DNA from: Pseudomonas sp. SJZ079
GTDB taxonomy: Bacteria > Pseudomonadota > Gammaproteobacteria > Pseudomonadales > Pseudomonadaceae
Assembly (NCBI RefSeq): GCF_007993865.1
Contig: NZ_VIUH01000003.1
Coordinates: 124,001 to 188,000 of the forward strand
Length of the DNA stretch: 64,000 nucleotides
Reading direction: 5' to 3'
How positions within the stretch are numbered: position 1 is the first letter of the stretch; each line of letters opens with the position of its first letter. Shown in pieces: positions 44,313 to 52,981 of this stretch. Under the pieces are notes generated by a model. It saw only the letters and a program-made list of their open reading frames with translations, ran no database searches and was not told the origin of the DNA. The translations under genes and the position numbers were made by a program.

Positions 44313-45218
44313 ATGAGCATGAATAAAGAAGAGAAAGTCGTAGTCGTTGGTGCTGGGCTTATGGGCACCGGCATCGCCCATGGGTTCGCCAGTTCCGGTT
44401 ACCCCACCTTGCTGGTGGACACTAATGCCGACTCGCTGACCCGCGCCAAGGACAGCATCGAAAGCATCCTCAGTGCTGGGGTCAAGCTCGGCAAAGTCTC
44501 CGAGGAGTCTGCGCAAGCATCCTTGGCGCGCCTGATTATCTGCCGTGATCTGAGCGAGGCCGCAACAGGTGCGCATTGGCTGGTCGAGACCGTCTCCGAA
44601 CAGTTGGCGGTGAAGAAGGCCGTGGTGACACAAGCGGAGCCGCTACTGGCTCCGGACGCGATCATTGCCACCAATACCTCGGCGTTGAGTGTGACCGAGA
44701 TCGCCGCTGCAGTGCCCAATCCCGATCGGGTCATCGGTATGCACTTCTTCAACCCGGTGCACAAGATGAAGCTCATCGAACTGGTGCGTGGCCTGGCCAC
44801 CAGCGACGAAACCGTGGCGCGCACCCGCGCGTTGTGCGACGCCATGGGCAAGACCTCGATCATCGTCAACGAGTCCCCTGGTCTGACCACCAGCCGCATG
44901 TCTGCACTGTTGGGCAACGAAGCTATGTACATGCTGCAGGAAGGCACCGCCAGTGCGGAGGATATCGATACCGCCCTGCGCCTGGGCTTCAACCACCCGA
45001 TGGGGCCGTTGGAACTGGGCGACCTGACGGGGTGGGATACCCGTCTGTCGGTACTGAAGTATCTGCATCAAGCGCTGGGCGAGAAATTTCGCCCCTGTCC
45101 GCTGATCATCAAGATGGTCGCGGCCGGTCGCCTGGGGCGCAAGACCGGGAGCGGCGTCTATCGCTATGAAGAGGGCAAGCAGGTGCCGAACTCCGGCCTC
45201 AAGGCGAGTGCCCTATGA
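44313..45218 (+). CDS. ditN: 3-hydroxyacyl-CoA dehydrogenase
   Basis: A 301-residue enzyme of the HAD family. The NAD motif VVVGAGLMGTGIAHGFA is at about residues 11-27, NTSALSVTEIA near residue 128, and the catalytic region GMHFFNPVHKMKLIELV (His about 145) with NHPMGPLELGDLTGWD in the C-terminal domain. It oxidises a 3-hydroxyacyl-CoA to the ketone for cleavage by the adjacent thiolase, whose start overlaps its stop. Confidence 0.92.
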   Translation: MSMNKEEKVVVVGAGLMGTGIAHGFASSGYPTLLVDTNADSLTRAKDSIESILSAGVKLGKVSEESAQASLARLIICRDLSEAATGAHWLVETVSEQLAVKKAVVTQAEPLLAPDAIIATNTSALSVTEIAAAVPNPDRVIGMHFFNPVHKMKLIELVRGLATSDETVARTRALCDAMGKTSIIVNESPGLTTSRMSALLGNEAMYMLQEGTASAEDIDTALRLGFNHPMGPLELGDLTGWDTRLSVLKYLHQALGEKFRPCPLIIKMVAAGRLGRKTGSGVYRYEEGKQVPNSGLKASAL

Positions 45219-46387
45219 GCGACATCGTGATCGTTGATGCCGTGCGTACGCCTGTCGGTCGTTTCCGTGGCAGCCTTGCCGGGGTGCGTGCAGATCACCT
45301 GGGGGCTCTGGTGCTCAAGGCATTGCTGGAGCGCACCGGCCTCTCGTCCGCGCAGGTCGATGACGTCATCTTCGGCTGCGTGACGCAGATCGGCGAACAG
45401 TCCGCCAACATCGCGCGCACCGCGTTGCTGGGGGCCGGCTGGCCGGTGAGTATCCCGGGCATGACCCTGGACCGCAAATGCGGTTCAGGCGAGGCAGCCG
45501 TGCATGCGGCAGTCGGCGCGATTGCCGCCGGCGCCGCCGATATTATCATCGCCGGCGGCGCGGAAAACATGAGCCGCGTACCCATGGGCAGTAACCGCGA
45601 GATCCATGGCGAAGCCTTCGGCTGGATGGCGGCCGAGCGCTATGAGCTGACCAGCCAGGGTGAGGCCGCCGAGCGGGTGGTGGACAAATGGTCGCTGAGC
45701 CGCGATGCACTGGATGATTATGCGTTCGCCAGCCATAGCCGCGCGGCACATGCCGCCGATGCCGGGTATTTCGATAATGAACTGGTGGCGGTACCGGTCG
45801 CGGAACTGCGCGAGCATTCGCTCACCGAGCCCACCAGCACGCTGCAAGCGGACGAGACCATTCGCCGCGACACCTCGCGGGAAAAACTGGCGACCCTGAA
45901 AACCAGCTTCCGCCCGGAAGCCGGCCGGATCACCGCCGGCAACTCCTCGCAGATTTCCGATGGCGCGGCTGCGCTGCTGTTGATGTCCGCAGATACCGCC
46001 AAGCGTCTGGGGCTGAAGGCCCGCGCGCGCATCCGTGCCTTCGCCACCGTCGGCGTGGATCCGACCTTGATGTTGACCGGTCCGATCGATGCCACCAGGA
46101 AGGTGCTGGATAAAGCAGGGCTGACGCTCGATGACATTGACCTGTTCGAAATCAACGAAGCCTTTGCCTCCGTACCGCTGGCCTGGATGCACGAGACCGG
46201 GGTTGCGCATGACCGGCTCAACGTCAACGGCGGGGCTATCGCCCTCGGTCATCCGCTCGGCGCCAGTGGTGCACGGTTGATGACCACCCTGTTGAACGAA
46301 CTGGAACGGCGGGGCGGGCGCTATGGTCTACAGGCCATCTGCTGTGCAGGTGGCCTCGGTACTGCGACCATCATTGAGCGGATCTGA
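45215..46387 (+). CDS. ditO: Acetyl-CoA acyltransferase (3-ketoacyl-CoA thiolase)
   Basis: A 390-residue classical thiolase. The nucleophile Cys89 is in LDRKCGSG, the acid/base His in NGGAIALGHPLGASG (about residue 348), and the second Cys in ICCAGGLG near residue 377. All catalytic residues are intact, in contrast to DitF. ATG 45215 overlaps the ditN stop by four bases. It performs the thiolytic step of side-chain or opened-ring degradation. Confidence 0.93.
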   Translation: MSDIVIVDAVRTPVGRFRGSLAGVRADHLGALVLKALLERTGLSSAQVDDVIFGCVTQIGEQSANIARTALLGAGWPVSIPGMTLDRKCGSGEAAVHAAVGAIAAGAADIIIAGGAENMSRVPMGSNREIHGEAFGWMAAERYELTSQGEAAERVVDKWSLSRDALDDYAFASHSRAAHAADAGYFDNELVAVPVAELREHSLTEPTSTLQADETIRRDTSREKLATLKTSFRPEAGRITAGNSSQISDGAAALLLMSADTAKRLGLKARARIRAFATVGVDPTLMLTGPIDATRKVLDKAGLTLDDIDLFEINEAFASVPLAWMHETGVAHDRLNVNGGAIALGHPLGASGARLMTTLLNELERRGGRYGLQAICCAGGLGTATIIERI

Positions 46388-46389
46388 GC

Positions 46390-46893
46390 ATGTCGCGGAT
46401 AGCCATGCTCGGCTTGGAGCAGATGCCGGTCGAGCTGCGCGAGGCGATAGCGCGAGGGCAGGACAGTCGCATGCTCAGTTCGCCCAAACCTGTTCAGGTC
46501 TGGGCGCACCGTCCGCAGGTGGCACTGGCATGGTTGGCCCTGATGGAAAGCTTTCACCACGACAGTCTCCTTGAAGAACGCTTGCGTGAATTGCTGCGAT
46601 TGAAGATCGCCAGCATTACCACTTGCCAGGCTTGCCAGTTGGCGCGCAAGTCCGATCAGGTCAGCGAAGAAGATATCGCCTGCCTGTCCAGCGACAACGA
46701 GCGCTTCAATCCCGCCGAGCAGGTGGCCTTGCGCTTCGCCGAGCTGTTCGCCAGCGACTATATGGCGATCGGCGATGAGCATTATGCGCAACTGGCGCAG
46801 TACTTCACCTCGGCCCAGGTGGTGGAGCTGAACATGTATTGCGCACTGATGCTTGCCGGTGGGCGCATGACCTACGTCCAGCAGGCTTACTGA
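46390..46893 (+). CDS. ditP: Carboxymuconolactone-decarboxylase/AhpD-like family protein
   Basis: A 167-residue helical protein of the CMD/AhpD family. A CxxC redox-type pair appears in TTCQACQLAR (about residues 77-86), with LRLKIASIT before and an AEQVALRFAEL helix after. The CxxC favours an AhpD-like peroxidase or unknown oxidoreductase over true lactone decarboxylation. It starts two bases after ditO and is last before the ditQ promoter. Symbol by position. Confidence 0.8.
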   Translation: MSRIAMLGLEQMPVELREAIARGQDSRMLSSPKPVQVWAHRPQVALAWLALMESFHHDSLLEERLRELLRLKIASITTCQACQLARKSDQVSEEDIACLSSDNERFNPAEQVALRFAELFASDYMAIGDEHYAQLAQYFTSAQVVELNMYCALMLAGGRMTYVQQAY

Positions 46894-46956
46894 CGGCTGC
46901 GCAGGTGGTTAGGGTGTCTAAATTGCCGATGGCGCGCCTTGGCTTTCAATACATTT

Positions 46957-46979
46957 AGGCAAATTGTAAAAAACCGTTC
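46957..46979. promoter_or_regulatory. Weak dit-regulon operator candidate (site 10), AGGCA-N13-CGTTC
   Basis: T-AGGCA-N13-CGTTC-A keeps the outer T/A and the CA...GTTC pattern, but both arms have mismatches. It lies 91 bases before ditQ. Listed only because spacing and location fit. Confidence 0.25.
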
Positions 46980-47069
46980 AACTGGTGATGGGTTGAGCCT
47001 AAGATGACTAGCAATGAGCCGCTCTCTATGGGCCCCGTCATGGCTATGCACAACAAGAAGGAGACGAAC

Positions 47070-48344
47070 ATGTCCGAGCAAGAACAGAGCAACCTAGAGC
47101 AGGTCTTCGCCAATGTGGCGAGCAATTATCGCGGCGCCGATATCGACCTGCATGCCGTGTATCGCGACATGCGTCAAAACTCTCCTGTCTTGGAAGAGAA
47201 TTTCATGGCGCGCCTGGGAGTGCCCTCGATCGCCGGGCTCGACGTGAATCGCCCGACCTTCACCCTGTTCAAATACGATGACGTGATGGCGGTCATGCGC
47301 GATCACGTCAACTTCACCAACGGCTTCATCGCCGAGGGCCTGGGTTCCTTCTTCGACGGTTTGATCCTCACGGCGATGGACGGTGAGGCGCATAAGAACA
47401 TCCGGAATCTGCTGCAGCCGGTGTTCATGCCGGAGACGGTCAATCGCTGGAAAGAAACCAGGATCGATCGCGTCATCCGCGAGGAATACCTCAAACCCAT
47501 GGTGGCGAGTAAAGGCGCCGACATCATGGAGTTCGCCCTGCATTTCCCGATCCGCGTGATCTACGCATTGATCGGCTTTCCCGAGGACCGTCCAGAGGAC
47601 ATCCAACAGTACGCTGCTTGGGCGCTGGCGATTCTGGCGGGTCCGCAGGTCGATCCGGAAAAGGCCGCTGCCGCGCGCTCTGCCGCCATGGAGGCGGCCA
47701 AGGCCCTGTATGACGTGGTCAAGGTGGTGGTAGCACAGCGCCGTGAGGAGGGCGCAACGGGCGATGACTTGATCAGCCGGTTGATCCGCGCCGAATACGA
47801 GGGTCGCTCGCTGGATGACCACGAGATCGCCACCTTCGTCCGCTCGCTGCTACCGGCCGCGAGCGAGACCACCACCCGTACCTTTGGCACCCTGATGACC
47901 CTTCTGCTCGAGCGGCCGGAGTTGCTCGAACGCGTCCGCCAGGACCGCAGCCTGGTGGCCAAGGCGATCGATGAATCCGTGCGTTACGAGCCCGTCGCGA
48001 CCTTCAAGGTGCGTCAGGCGGACAAGGACATGGTGATTCGTGGTGTGAGCATTCCCAAGGGCGCGATGGTGTCGTGCATCGTGAGCTCGGCGAACCGCGA
48101 CGAAGACGCCTTTGAAAACGCCGATGTGTTCGATATCGACCGGCGCGCGCGGCCATCCTTCGGCTTCGGCTTCGGTACGCACATGTGTATCGGCCAGTTT
48201 GTTGCCAAGACGGAAATCAACTGTGCGCTCAATGCCATCCTCGACCTGATGCCCAACATCCGCCTGGACCCTTCCAAGCCCGCGCCGGAGATCATCGGTG
48301 CCCAGTTGCGTGGCCCGCACAATGTCCATGTGATCTGGGATTAA
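47070..48344 (+). CDS. ditQ: Cytochrome P450, CYP226-like, probable DitQ
   Basis: A 424-residue P450 starting at ATG 47070, which has AAGGAG upstream; the longer frame has none. The heme loop FGFGFGTHMCIGQF has Cys373. The I-helix reads LLPAASETTT, so the conserved Gly of AGxxT is Ser, unlike the paralogue at 14755. DitQ (CYP226A1) of BKME-9 is recalled to be needed for dehydroabietic acid use, probably at C7. It probably takes electrons from the ferredoxin pair at 21-22.8 kb, since none lies nearby. Confidence 0.9.
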   Translation: MSEQEQSNLEQVFANVASNYRGADIDLHAVYRDMRQNSPVLEENFMARLGVPSIAGLDVNRPTFTLFKYDDVMAVMRDHVNFTNGFIAEGLGSFFDGLILTAMDGEAHKNIRNLLQPVFMPETVNRWKETRIDRVIREEYLKPMVASKGADIMEFALHFPIRVIYALIGFPEDRPEDIQQYAAWALAILAGPQVDPEKAAAARSAAMEAAKALYDVVKVVVAQRREEGATGDDLISRLIRAEYEGRSLDDHEIATFVRSLLPAASETTTRTFGTLMTLLLERPELLERVRQDRSLVAKAIDESVRYEPVATFKVRQADKDMVIRGVSIPKGAMVSCIVSSANRDEDAFENADVFDIDRRARPSFGFGFGTHMCIGQFVAKTEINCALNAILDLMPNIRLDPSKPAPEIIGAQLRGPHNVHVIWD

Positions 48345-48424
48345 TCCGTTTGCGGGAGGGGGCTTGCCATCGCGACGTGCGGGGCGCCCGTCGGTTGGTG
48401 GTCCTGGATGATTTGTTAATTATT

Positions 48425-48447
48425 TGAACATATATAGAAAATGTGTT
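48425..48447. promoter_or_regulatory. Putative dit-regulon operator (site 8), GAACA-N13-TGTTT
   Basis: T-GAACA-N13-TGTTT-A. Near-copy of site 1 at 261-283. It lies 68 bases before the amidohydrolase start. Confidence 0.6.
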
Positions 48448-48515
48448 TAATTAATCGTCACTGTGCTCTATGATCGTTAGCACAATCCAGAACCCGTAAG
48501 CGAAGGGGAAAAACA

Positions 48516-49823
48516 ATGAAGGTTGAAGATCTGATTCTCGTCAGCGTCGATGATCACGCGATTGAGCCGCCAAATGCCTTTGCCCGCCATATGCCGGCGC
48601 GCTTCAAAGGGCGCGAGCCGCATGTGGTCAAGCGAGACGAACGCGACGTCTGGGTGTTCGAGGAACAGGCCACCGGTTACATGGGCCTCAACTCCGTGGT
48701 TGGTCGCCCGAAAGAGGAATACGGCATGGAGCCGCTGGGCTACGATCAGATGCGTCGGGGTACCTGGAACATCATGGACCGCGTCGACGACATGAACGCC
48801 AACGGCGTACTCGGCTCGCTGTGCTTCCCGACCTTCCCCGGCTTCGCTGGCCAACGCTTTCAAAACCACCCGGACCGTGCCGTGTCCCTGGCGGCGATCC
48901 AGGCTTACAACGACTGGCACCTGCATGACTGGTGCAACGCCGCACCGGGTCGTTTTATCCCCTTGATGCTGGTGCCCTGGTGGGACATGCAGGCCGCTGC
49001 TGCAGAAGTCGAGCGCCTGGCAAAGCAAGGCGTACACGCAGTGTCGCTGTCTGATAACCCGGCGATTCATGGCTATCCCTCGATTCACAGTGATTATTGG
49101 GATCCATTGTGGAAAGCTTGTTCGGACAACAACGTCGTGATCTGCTGCCACATTGGCACCGGCGTGAAGGCGAACCATGCCTCAGATCTGTCGCCGATTG
49201 ACGCTTGGATCACCTCCATGCCGATTTCCATTGCTAACTCTGCGGCCGACTGGATCTGGGCGCCGATGTGGAAAAAGTTCCCTAATCTGCGCATGGCATT
49301 GTCCGAGGGCAGTATCGGTTGGATTCCTTATCTGTTGGAGCGAGCGGACTTCACTCACCGTCACCACAACGCCTGGACCAACTCCAACTTCGGTGGGCAG
49401 ATGCCGAGCGATATCTTCAAGAAGCATTTCGTCACCTGCTTCATCGAAGATAACTTCGGTTTGCAAAACCTGAAGTTCATGAACGAAGACATGGTCACCT
49501 GGGAAAGCGACTACCCGCACTCCGACTGCACTTGGCCGAATTCGCCAGAATCCGCCTGGGAAGGGTTGCAGCACCTGTCCAAGGAAACCATCGACAAAGT
49601 TACTCACCTCAACGCCATGCGTGAGTTCTCCTTCGATCCGTTCTCCATCCATGGTCGCGAGAACTGCACCGTTGCCGCACTGCGGGCCAAGGCGACGCAC
49701 GTCAGCATCGAGCCAGCACTTGGTCTCGGCGGTGCCGACCATGGGCGCAATGACGGCAAGCCGGTCACTTCGGGCGACATCAACGCGATGTTCGAGAAGG
49801 CTGACGCCGGTACTGCGCTTTAA
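48516..49823 (+). CDS. Amidohydrolase-2 family protein
   Basis: A 435-residue TIM-barrel metal hydrolase of the branch that opens with SVDDHAIEPPNAF (metal ligands Asp/His near residues 13-15). Further typical segments are FPTFPGFAGQRF, CCHIGTG (about residue 209), RMALSEGSIGWIPYLLER and ESDYPHSDCTWP, with the late Asp ligand. Such enzymes recur in steroid and terpenoid clusters, where the reaction is usually unproven. A strong AAGGGGAAA-type site precedes the ATG. It heads the run with the acyl-CoA dehydrogenases. Confidence 0.87.
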   Translation: MKVEDLILVSVDDHAIEPPNAFARHMPARFKGREPHVVKRDERDVWVFEEQATGYMGLNSVVGRPKEEYGMEPLGYDQMRRGTWNIMDRVDDMNANGVLGSLCFPTFPGFAGQRFQNHPDRAVSLAAIQAYNDWHLHDWCNAAPGRFIPLMLVPWWDMQAAAAEVERLAKQGVHAVSLSDNPAIHGYPSIHSDYWDPLWKACSDNNVVICCHIGTGVKANHASDLSPIDAWITSMPISIANSAADWIWAPMWKKFPNLRMALSEGSIGWIPYLLERADFTHRHHNAWTNSNFGGQMPSDIFKKHFVTCFIEDNFGLQNLKFMNEDMVTWESDYPHSDCTWPNSPESAWEGLQHLSKETIDKVTHLNAMREFSFDPFSIHGRENCTVAALRAKATHVSIEPALGLGGADHGRNDGKPVTSGDINAMFEKADAGTAL

Positions 49824-49930
49824 GGTCTAGCGAAGCCCCCTCCCGCTGTACCGCGGGGGAGGGCAGACAGCCTCGACTTGCCTGGTTGCCGCATGGCGCC
49901 CGGGCCTCGTGCCCAGTTTAGAGAGCACAC

Positions 49931-51079
49931 ATGTCTATCACTCAGTTCACTTACAGCAGAATCCCCGCCGAGGCAGAGTCACTTCGCCACGAGGTGCGGG
50001 AGTTCCTTCAGAACAATCTCGGCGACTACCCGACAACCGCCAGGGCGCAGTCCTGGATGGGTTTCGATGCGGCCTTCAGCCGCAAGCTCGGTGCCCGCGG
50101 CTGGGTCGGCATGGCGCTGCCCAAGCAATACGGCGGTGCCGCGGCAGGGCCGTTTGCCCGCTACGTGATCATCGAGGAGCTGCTGGCCGCGGGTGCACCG
50201 GTATCGGCGCATTGGATAGCAGATCGGCAGAGCGGTCCGTTGATCAACCGCTTTGGCACCGAGGCGCAGCGAGAGCGCTATTTGCCACCGATCTGCCGTG
50301 GCGAGAGCTACTTCTGTATCGGCATGAGCGAACCGAACTCCGGTTCCGACCTGGCCTCGATCAAGACCACGGCCACTCGTAACGATGGCGGTTGGCTGCT
50401 CAACGGGCAGAAGGTATGGACCACCAATGCCCAGCATGCGCAGTTCATGATTGCCCTGGTGCGTACCGGCGAAAAACAGGCCGCACGCCACGAGGGCATG
50501 TCGCAGTTCATCGTCGACCTGGGCCTGCCGGGAATCACCATCCGGCCAATTCGCGACCTGGCTGGCGGCGAGCATTTCAATGAAGTGTTCTTCGACAATG
50601 TCCAGCTCGATGCCGCGGCATTGATCGGTACCGAAGGCAAGGGCTGGGATCAGGTAACGGCGGAGCTGGCCTTCGAGCGCAGCGGTCCGGAGCGCTTCCT
50701 CAGTTGCATCGAGCTGCTCAAGACGCTGATCAGCGCTGTGGGTCGCCATCCCGATGCCCTGCAGAGCCGTGAAATCGGCCGTCTCAGTGCCAAGCTGTTG
50801 ACCCTGCGCAACATGTCGCTGTCGGTGACTGCACAGTTGGCAGCGGGCGAACACCCGGCTTGGGCCGCCTCCTGCGTGAAGGATTTGGGCAACCTGTTCG
50901 AACAGGAGATTCCCGAGGTCGCGCAGCTACTGCTGGAGGCCGAGCCTCGTCAGGCGGGCGGCAGCGAGCACGCCCAAGTCCTTGCCTACCTGACTCAGAT
51001 GGCACCGTCTTTCTCACTGCGCGGAGGCACCCGCGAAATCCTGCGCGGCATCATCGCGCGCGGAATGGGGTTGCGATAA
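49931..51079 (+). CDS. Acyl-CoA dehydrogenase family protein (subunit 1 of likely heteromer)
   Basis: A 382-residue flavoprotein. The middle-domain signature CIGMSEPNSGSDLASIKT is at about residue 122, WTTNAQHA near 160, and the C-terminal segment LRGGTREILRGIIARGMGL near 360. With the next gene, two bases later and lacking parts of these motifs, it resembles the alpha2beta2 FadE pairs of steroid degradation. It should introduce an alpha-beta double bond in a cyclic or branched acyl-CoA. Confidence 0.9.
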   Translation: MSITQFTYSRIPAEAESLRHEVREFLQNNLGDYPTTARAQSWMGFDAAFSRKLGARGWVGMALPKQYGGAAAGPFARYVIIEELLAAGAPVSAHWIADRQSGPLINRFGTEAQRERYLPPICRGESYFCIGMSEPNSGSDLASIKTTATRNDGGWLLNGQKVWTTNAQHAQFMIALVRTGEKQAARHEGMSQFIVDLGLPGITIRPIRDLAGGEHFNEVFFDNVQLDAAALIGTEGKGWDQVTAELAFERSGPERFLSCIELLKTLISAVGRHPDALQSREIGRLSAKLLTLRNMSLSVTAQLAAGEHPAWAASCVKDLGNLFEQEIPEVAQLLLEAEPRQAGGSEHAQVLAYLTQMAPSFSLRGGTREILRGIIARGMGLR

Positions 51080-51081
51080 TT

Positions 51082-52155
51082 ATGCGAGAACTATTCGAAT
51101 CGACCATCGAGCGTCTGCTCGCTGACCTGGCCACACCGGAATACGTGCTCGGCTGCGAAGGCGGCGAGTGGCCGGCCGAACTTTGGGCGGCTGTCGAAGA
51201 GTCCGGCTTCACGCTGGCGGCCGTGCCGGAATCCCTGGGCGGTGCCGAGGCCGGTTGGGCCGACCTCTACGTGTTGGCCCGCGCGGCGGGCCGCTTTGCC
51301 GCACCGATCCCACTGGGTGAAGCCCTATTGGGCAACTGGCTGCTCGGCAAGGCCGGCCTCGAGGCGCAGACCGGCATTCTTAGCTTCGCCGCTGAGGCCA
51401 ACCTGAGCCTGCGCGATGGTGCAGTGGTTGGCGCGCTGCATGACGTGCCTTGGGGCCGGCATGCGCAAACCCTGGTGGCCATCGCCGATCGCAACAGCGC
51501 GACACCGAGCGTGGTGCTGTTGTCCACCGCCAGTGCTGCCAGCCAGACGTTGAGCCTCAATGTGGCCGGTGAGCCGCGCGACAGTCTGCACTTCACGGGT
51601 GCCCAGGTGCTGGCCTGTGCGCCTTTGCCCGCGTCGCTGCCGACTGACGTGTTGCAGTTGGGTGGCGCCCTGCTGCGTTCGGCGCAGATCGCCGGTGCGC
51701 TGCATGCCCTGTTGGACATGACCTCGGGATACGCCAGCGAGCGTACCCAGTTCGGTCGCCCGATCGGGGCCTTCCAGGCGATTCAGCAGCAGTTAGCGGT
51801 ATTCGCCGAACAAGCCGCAGCGGCGGGTATTGCCGCGGAAGCCGCCTTCACCGAGTCGGATACGGTTTTTGCCACCTTTACCATCGCCGCAGCCAAGGTC
51901 AGTACCGCGGAAGCCGCCAGCGTTGGCGCTGGCATCGCGCACTCGGTGCACGGCGCCATCGGTTTCACCCAGGAGTACTCGCTGCACCTGTTGTCGCGGC
52001 GGCTGTGGGCTTGGCGCAGTGAGTTCGGTTCGGCGAGCCTGTGGAGTCAGCGCATCGGGCAAATGGTCTGCGGGGTGGGTGGCGAGGGCTACTGGCCGCT
52101 GTTGACCGGCCACGCGAGTCAACAGTTATGTACTCTTGAGAGGAAATCGGCATGA
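51082..52155 (+). CDS. Acyl-CoA dehydrogenase-like protein (subunit 2 of likely heteromer)
   Basis: A 357-residue member starting at ATG 51082; the longer frame overlaps the upstream gene. The N-terminal helical part (WAAVEESGFTLAAVPESLGGAEAG) and SERTQFGRPIGAFQAIQQQLA near residue 216 are conserved, but the substrate/FAD middle-domain motif (SEPxxGSD) is missing and the C-terminal motif is degenerate (VGGEGYW). That asymmetry is typical of one partner in heteromeric acyl-CoA dehydrogenases. The stop overlaps the hydratase start. Confidence 0.87.
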   Translation: MRELFESTIERLLADLATPEYVLGCEGGEWPAELWAAVEESGFTLAAVPESLGGAEAGWADLYVLARAAGRFAAPIPLGEALLGNWLLGKAGLEAQTGILSFAAEANLSLRDGAVVGALHDVPWGRHAQTLVAIADRNSATPSVVLLSTASAASQTLSLNVAGEPRDSLHFTGAQVLACAPLPASLPTDVLQLGGALLRSAQIAGALHALLDMTSGYASERTQFGRPIGAFQAIQQQLAVFAEQAAAAGIAAEAAFTESDTVFATFTIAAAKVSTAEAASVGAGIAHSVHGAIGFTQEYSLHLLSRRLWAWRSEFGSASLWSQRIGQMVCGVGGEGYWPLLTGHASQQLCTLERKSA

Positions 52156-52952
52156 GTCCCTTCCTGCAGATCGAGCGCGATGGCGGCATCGTCACCGTAC
52201 GCATGAACCACCCGGAAACTCGCAACGCGCTGACTTCACCGGAACAGATCCAGGAGTTCGTTGACCTCTGTGCCGAACTGCGCCGCGATCATTCGGTGAG
52301 AGTGATGGTGCTCACTGGCAACGGTAGCGCCTTTTGTGCCGGTGGCAACGTCAAGGACATGCGCGAGCGCGGCGGAATCTTCGCCGGCTCGCCGTATGAA
52401 TTGCGCAACAACTACCGCGACGGCATCCAGCGCATCCCGCTGGCGCTGTACGAGCTGGATATCCCGGTCATCGCCGCCGTCAACGGCCCGGCAATCGGCG
52501 CCGGTCTGGACTTGGCCTGTATGTGCGACATCCGCTTGGCTTCCAGTTCGGCGTTGTTTGCAGAAAGTTTCGTGCGCCTGGGGATCGTTCCCGGCGACGG
52601 TGGTGCCTGGCTGTTGCCGCGCATCATCGGTATTCCCAAGGCCAGCCTGATGGCCTTCACTGGCGACACCATTGACGCCGCCAAGGCGCTGGACTGGGGG
52701 TTGGTGGAGCAGGTCTGTACTCATGAGACCCTGCAGGCCGAGGCGCACGCGCTGGCCCAGCGTATCGCCAGCAACCCCGGGCACGCCCTGCGTCTGTGCA
52801 AACGCCTGCTGCGCGAAGGCCAGCACATGCGTCTGGATTCGCTGCTGGAGCTGTCTGCCGCCTATCAGTCGCTGGCCCATCACACGGAAGACCACCATGA
52901 GGCCGTCGTCGCCTTCATGGACAAGCGCAAGCCTGACTACCAGGACCGTTGA
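52152..52952 (+). CDS. Enoyl-CoA hydratase/isomerase family protein
   Basis: A 266-residue crotonase-fold enzyme. Oxyanion-hole elements GSAFCAGGNVKDM (about residue 59) and AVNGPAIGAGLDLACMCDIRLAS (about 111) are present, as is GIVPGDGGAWLLPRIIG. It differs from the hydratase at 8501 in the second Glu region (GDGGAW against GGGGTQ). ATGA overlap couples it to the dehydrogenase pair, so it likely hydrates their product. Confidence 0.9.
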   Translation: MSPFLQIERDGGIVTVRMNHPETRNALTSPEQIQEFVDLCAELRRDHSVRVMVLTGNGSAFCAGGNVKDMRERGGIFAGSPYELRNNYRDGIQRIPLALYELDIPVIAAVNGPAIGAGLDLACMCDIRLASSSALFAESFVRLGIVPGDGGAWLLPRIIGIPKASLMAFTGDTIDAAKALDWGLVEQVCTHETLQAEAHALAQRIASNPGHALRLCKRLLREGQHMRLDSLLELSAAYQSLAHHTEDHHEAVVAFMDKRKPDYQDR

Positions 52953-52981
52953 GACCACCAACCGAATTTGGAGTGATAGTT

